A stretch of 64,000 bases of DNA from positions 248,001 through 312,000 of the forward strand of contig NZ_NINW01000037.1 in the NCBI RefSeq assembly GCF_002188465.1, given 5' to 3'. The DNA is from Pigmentiphaga sp. NML080357. GTDB taxonomy: Bacteria; Pseudomonadota; Gammaproteobacteria; Burkholderiales; Burkholderiaceae_B. The notes beneath the pieces were generated by a model. The model had not been told where the DNA came from. It was given only the letters and a program-made list of their open reading frames with translations, and did not search any database. Position numbers and translations under genes: made by a program. Of this stretch, positions 63,093-64,000 are shown piece by piece. Numbering within the stretch: position 1 is the first letter of the stretch; the number at the start of each line of letters is the position of its first letter.

Positions 63093-63410
63093 ATGAAACG
63101 GCTGGCAATGGCGGGACTGCTTGGCACGGCCCTGATCGCCATCAGCGCGACGGCCCACGCCCGGGTCAGCGTCTCTATCGGCATCGGCGTGCCGGGATTC
63201 GTGTACGGCCCGCCGCCCGTCTATATCGCCCCCGCGCCGGTGTATGTCGCTCCTCCCCCCGTCATGGTGGTGCCGGGGCCGATCGAATACGTTCCCTACG
63301 ACCCGTATTGGCGCGAGCGGCGCTGGCGGGAAGAGCGCTGGCGTGAATACCGGCGCTGGGACCACGACCGGCACTATCACGACAGGCATTACCACCGGCG
63401 CCGCGACTAA
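63093..63410 (+). CDS. Secreted His/Arg/Tyr-rich protein of unknown function
   Basis: A 105-residue exported protein: signal peptide MKRLAMAGLLGTALIAISATAHA, a Pro/Val/Tyr-rich repeat zone (GPPPVYIAPAPVYVAPPPV), then a tail dominated by Arg, Trp, His and Tyr (YWRERRWREERW, DHDRHYHDRHYHRRRD). This composition recurs in small periplasmic proteins of proteobacteria; metal or polyanion binding is plausible but unproven. The ATG at 63093 has CGGAG upstream. A strong terminator follows. Confidence 0.72.
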   Translation: MKRLAMAGLLGTALIAISATAHARVSVSIGIGVPGFVYGPPPVYIAPAPVYVAPPPVMVVPGPIEYVPYDPYWRERRWREERWREYRRWDHDRHYHDRHYHRRRD

Positions 63411-63415
63411 CGGCG

Positions 63416-63440
63416 AAACGGCCCCCTCGGGGGCCGTTTT
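63416..63440 (+). terminator. Rho-independent terminator
   Basis: Perfect stem AAACGGCCCC / GGGGCCGTTT with a short CTCG-type loop, ending in TTTTC, just 6 bp after the stop of the His/Arg-rich protein. The A-tract on the left makes it usable in both directions. Confidence 0.9.
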
Positions 63441-63472
63441 CTTTGCGCGGACGGCGCGTATATCGCCGCAAA

Positions 63473-63486
63473 TTGACGCAGATCAT
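63473..63486 (+). promoter_or_regulatory. FNR/Anr-like box before cydD
   Basis: TTGAC-GCAG-ATCAT matches the FNR consensus TTGAT-N4-ATCAA at 8 of 10 defined bases. It is 49 bp upstream of the cydD ATG, consistent with oxygen-controlled expression of cytochrome bd assembly genes. Confidence 0.5.
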
Positions 63487-63534
63487 TGTATCCATGCATG
63501 AGCACTGATAACTTAGTGTCGATCACACGTCACC

Positions 63535-64000
63535 ATGCCGGGAGTACGCCCCCTGTCCACGCCCGCCTCCCCGCCTCCCGCCGATCCGCTCCGGCCAAAG
63601 TCCGGCGATTGGCTGCAACTGGCCGGTTCGCTCCTGTGGCTGGCCCAGGCCGGCATATTGGCCGCCGCCGTGGAGCGCATGGCCGCGGCCCCTGGCGATG
63701 TGACGAGCGGCGTCCTGGCCACCGCGGGTTTCCTCGGCGTGGGCCTGTGCCGATCGGGCCTGGAAGCCTGGGGCACGCGCCTGAGCTTTCGAGCGGCCCG
63801 CGCTCGCATCGGGGCATACCGTGCCGGGGCGATCGCCGCCCTGGCCACCGGGTCGCCGCTCGACAAGCGGCGGCCCGCCGCCGGCCATGCCGCCAGCGTG
63901 GTGGCTGAACAGGCCGACGCCGCGCTGCCTTATCTGGCGCGCTATCCAGCCGTGCAGTTGAAGGTCGCCATCGTCCCCATCGCCATCCTGGCGGCCGTCG
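63535..64000 (+). CDS. cydD: Thiol reductant ABC exporter subunit CydD, 3' end cut off
   Basis: N-terminal 155 residues of an ABC exporter transmembrane domain, open to the window end. The first membrane segments are visible (WLQLAGSLLWLAQAGILAAAV, cut here to LLWLAQAGILAAAV; VLATAGFLGVGLCRSGLEAW). The loop SFRAARARIGAYRAGAIAAL and the block LPYLARYPAVQLKVAIVPIAI are characteristic of CydD, which with CydC exports glutathione/cysteine for cytochrome bd assembly. The ATG at 63535 is chosen; no strong ribosome site is seen. cydC and cydAB would be expected to the right. Confidence 0.8.
   Translation, partial: MPGVRPLSTPASPPPADPLRPKSGDWLQLAGSLLWLAQAGILAAAVERMAAAPGDVTSGVLATAGFLGVGLCRSGLEAWGTRLSFRAARARIGAYRAGAIAALATGSPLDKRRPAAGHAASVVAEQADAALPYLARYPAVQLKVAIVPIAILAAV

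Overview
The window is GC-rich, densely coded DNA that looks like a betaproteobacterium of the Alcaligenaceae, closest in style to Bordetella or Achromobacter. That placement is inferred from three Bug-type (tripartite tricarboxylate) solute receptors, a BoxR/box benzoyl-CoA cluster, a GEGS-type acetolactate synthase, and an intracellular PHA depolymerase. No rRNA, tRNA, CRISPR, phage or IS element is visible.

Layout. 1-4613: a Bug receptor cut by the window edge, then a decaying minus-strand operon (D-serine dehydratase missing its N-terminus, a Bug receptor, a dipeptidase with an internal deletion) divergent from a LysR gene. 4672-6707: an ABA4-like membrane protein divergent from a TetR regulator, with an inverted repeat between them. 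6801-10231: a Bug receptor/hydrolase/amino-acid-synthesis-family operon divergent from a LysR gene. 10232-12342: the formaldehyde operon frmR-frmA-gfa with a clear FrmR-type operator. 12525-15966: ilvIHC. 16414-25205: an RDD protein, a Fur-boxed siderophore receptor, a Sel1 protein and lipase pair, a metallophosphoesterase, and feoAB plus a Cys-rich partner. 25263-43301: a complete-looking aerobic benzoate (box) island. It holds MaoC and two enoyl-CoA hydratases, boxA, boxB, boxC and boxR on the minus strand; DUF4863, boxD, benzoate-CoA ligase, a hydrolase and a five-gene branched-chain-type ABC importer lie on the plus strand. 43311-49669: pncB, panB, fdxA, fpr, phaZ, rsxB and nth. 49690-62111: a sigma-54-centred region. 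62331-64000: an oxidoreductase, a His/Arg-rich secreted protein, and the start of cydD behind an FNR-like box.

Two things stand out. First, an rpoN gene outside its usual neighbourhood has a perfect -24/-12 sigma-54 promoter of its own. Two enhancer-binding proteins and several stress-type genes sit around it, and good -24/-12 matches lie in front of the ergothioneine operon egtDB, a glycine-rich membrane protein gene and an acidic small protein gene. This looks like a self-amplifying sigma-54 stress module. Second, a roughly 78-bp intergenic element is present in about ten copies. Its hairpin arms change sequence between copies but keep pairing, so it is a structured repeat rather than random GC-rich spacer.

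Functions were assigned by reading the protein sequences from memory of the families; no database search was run.
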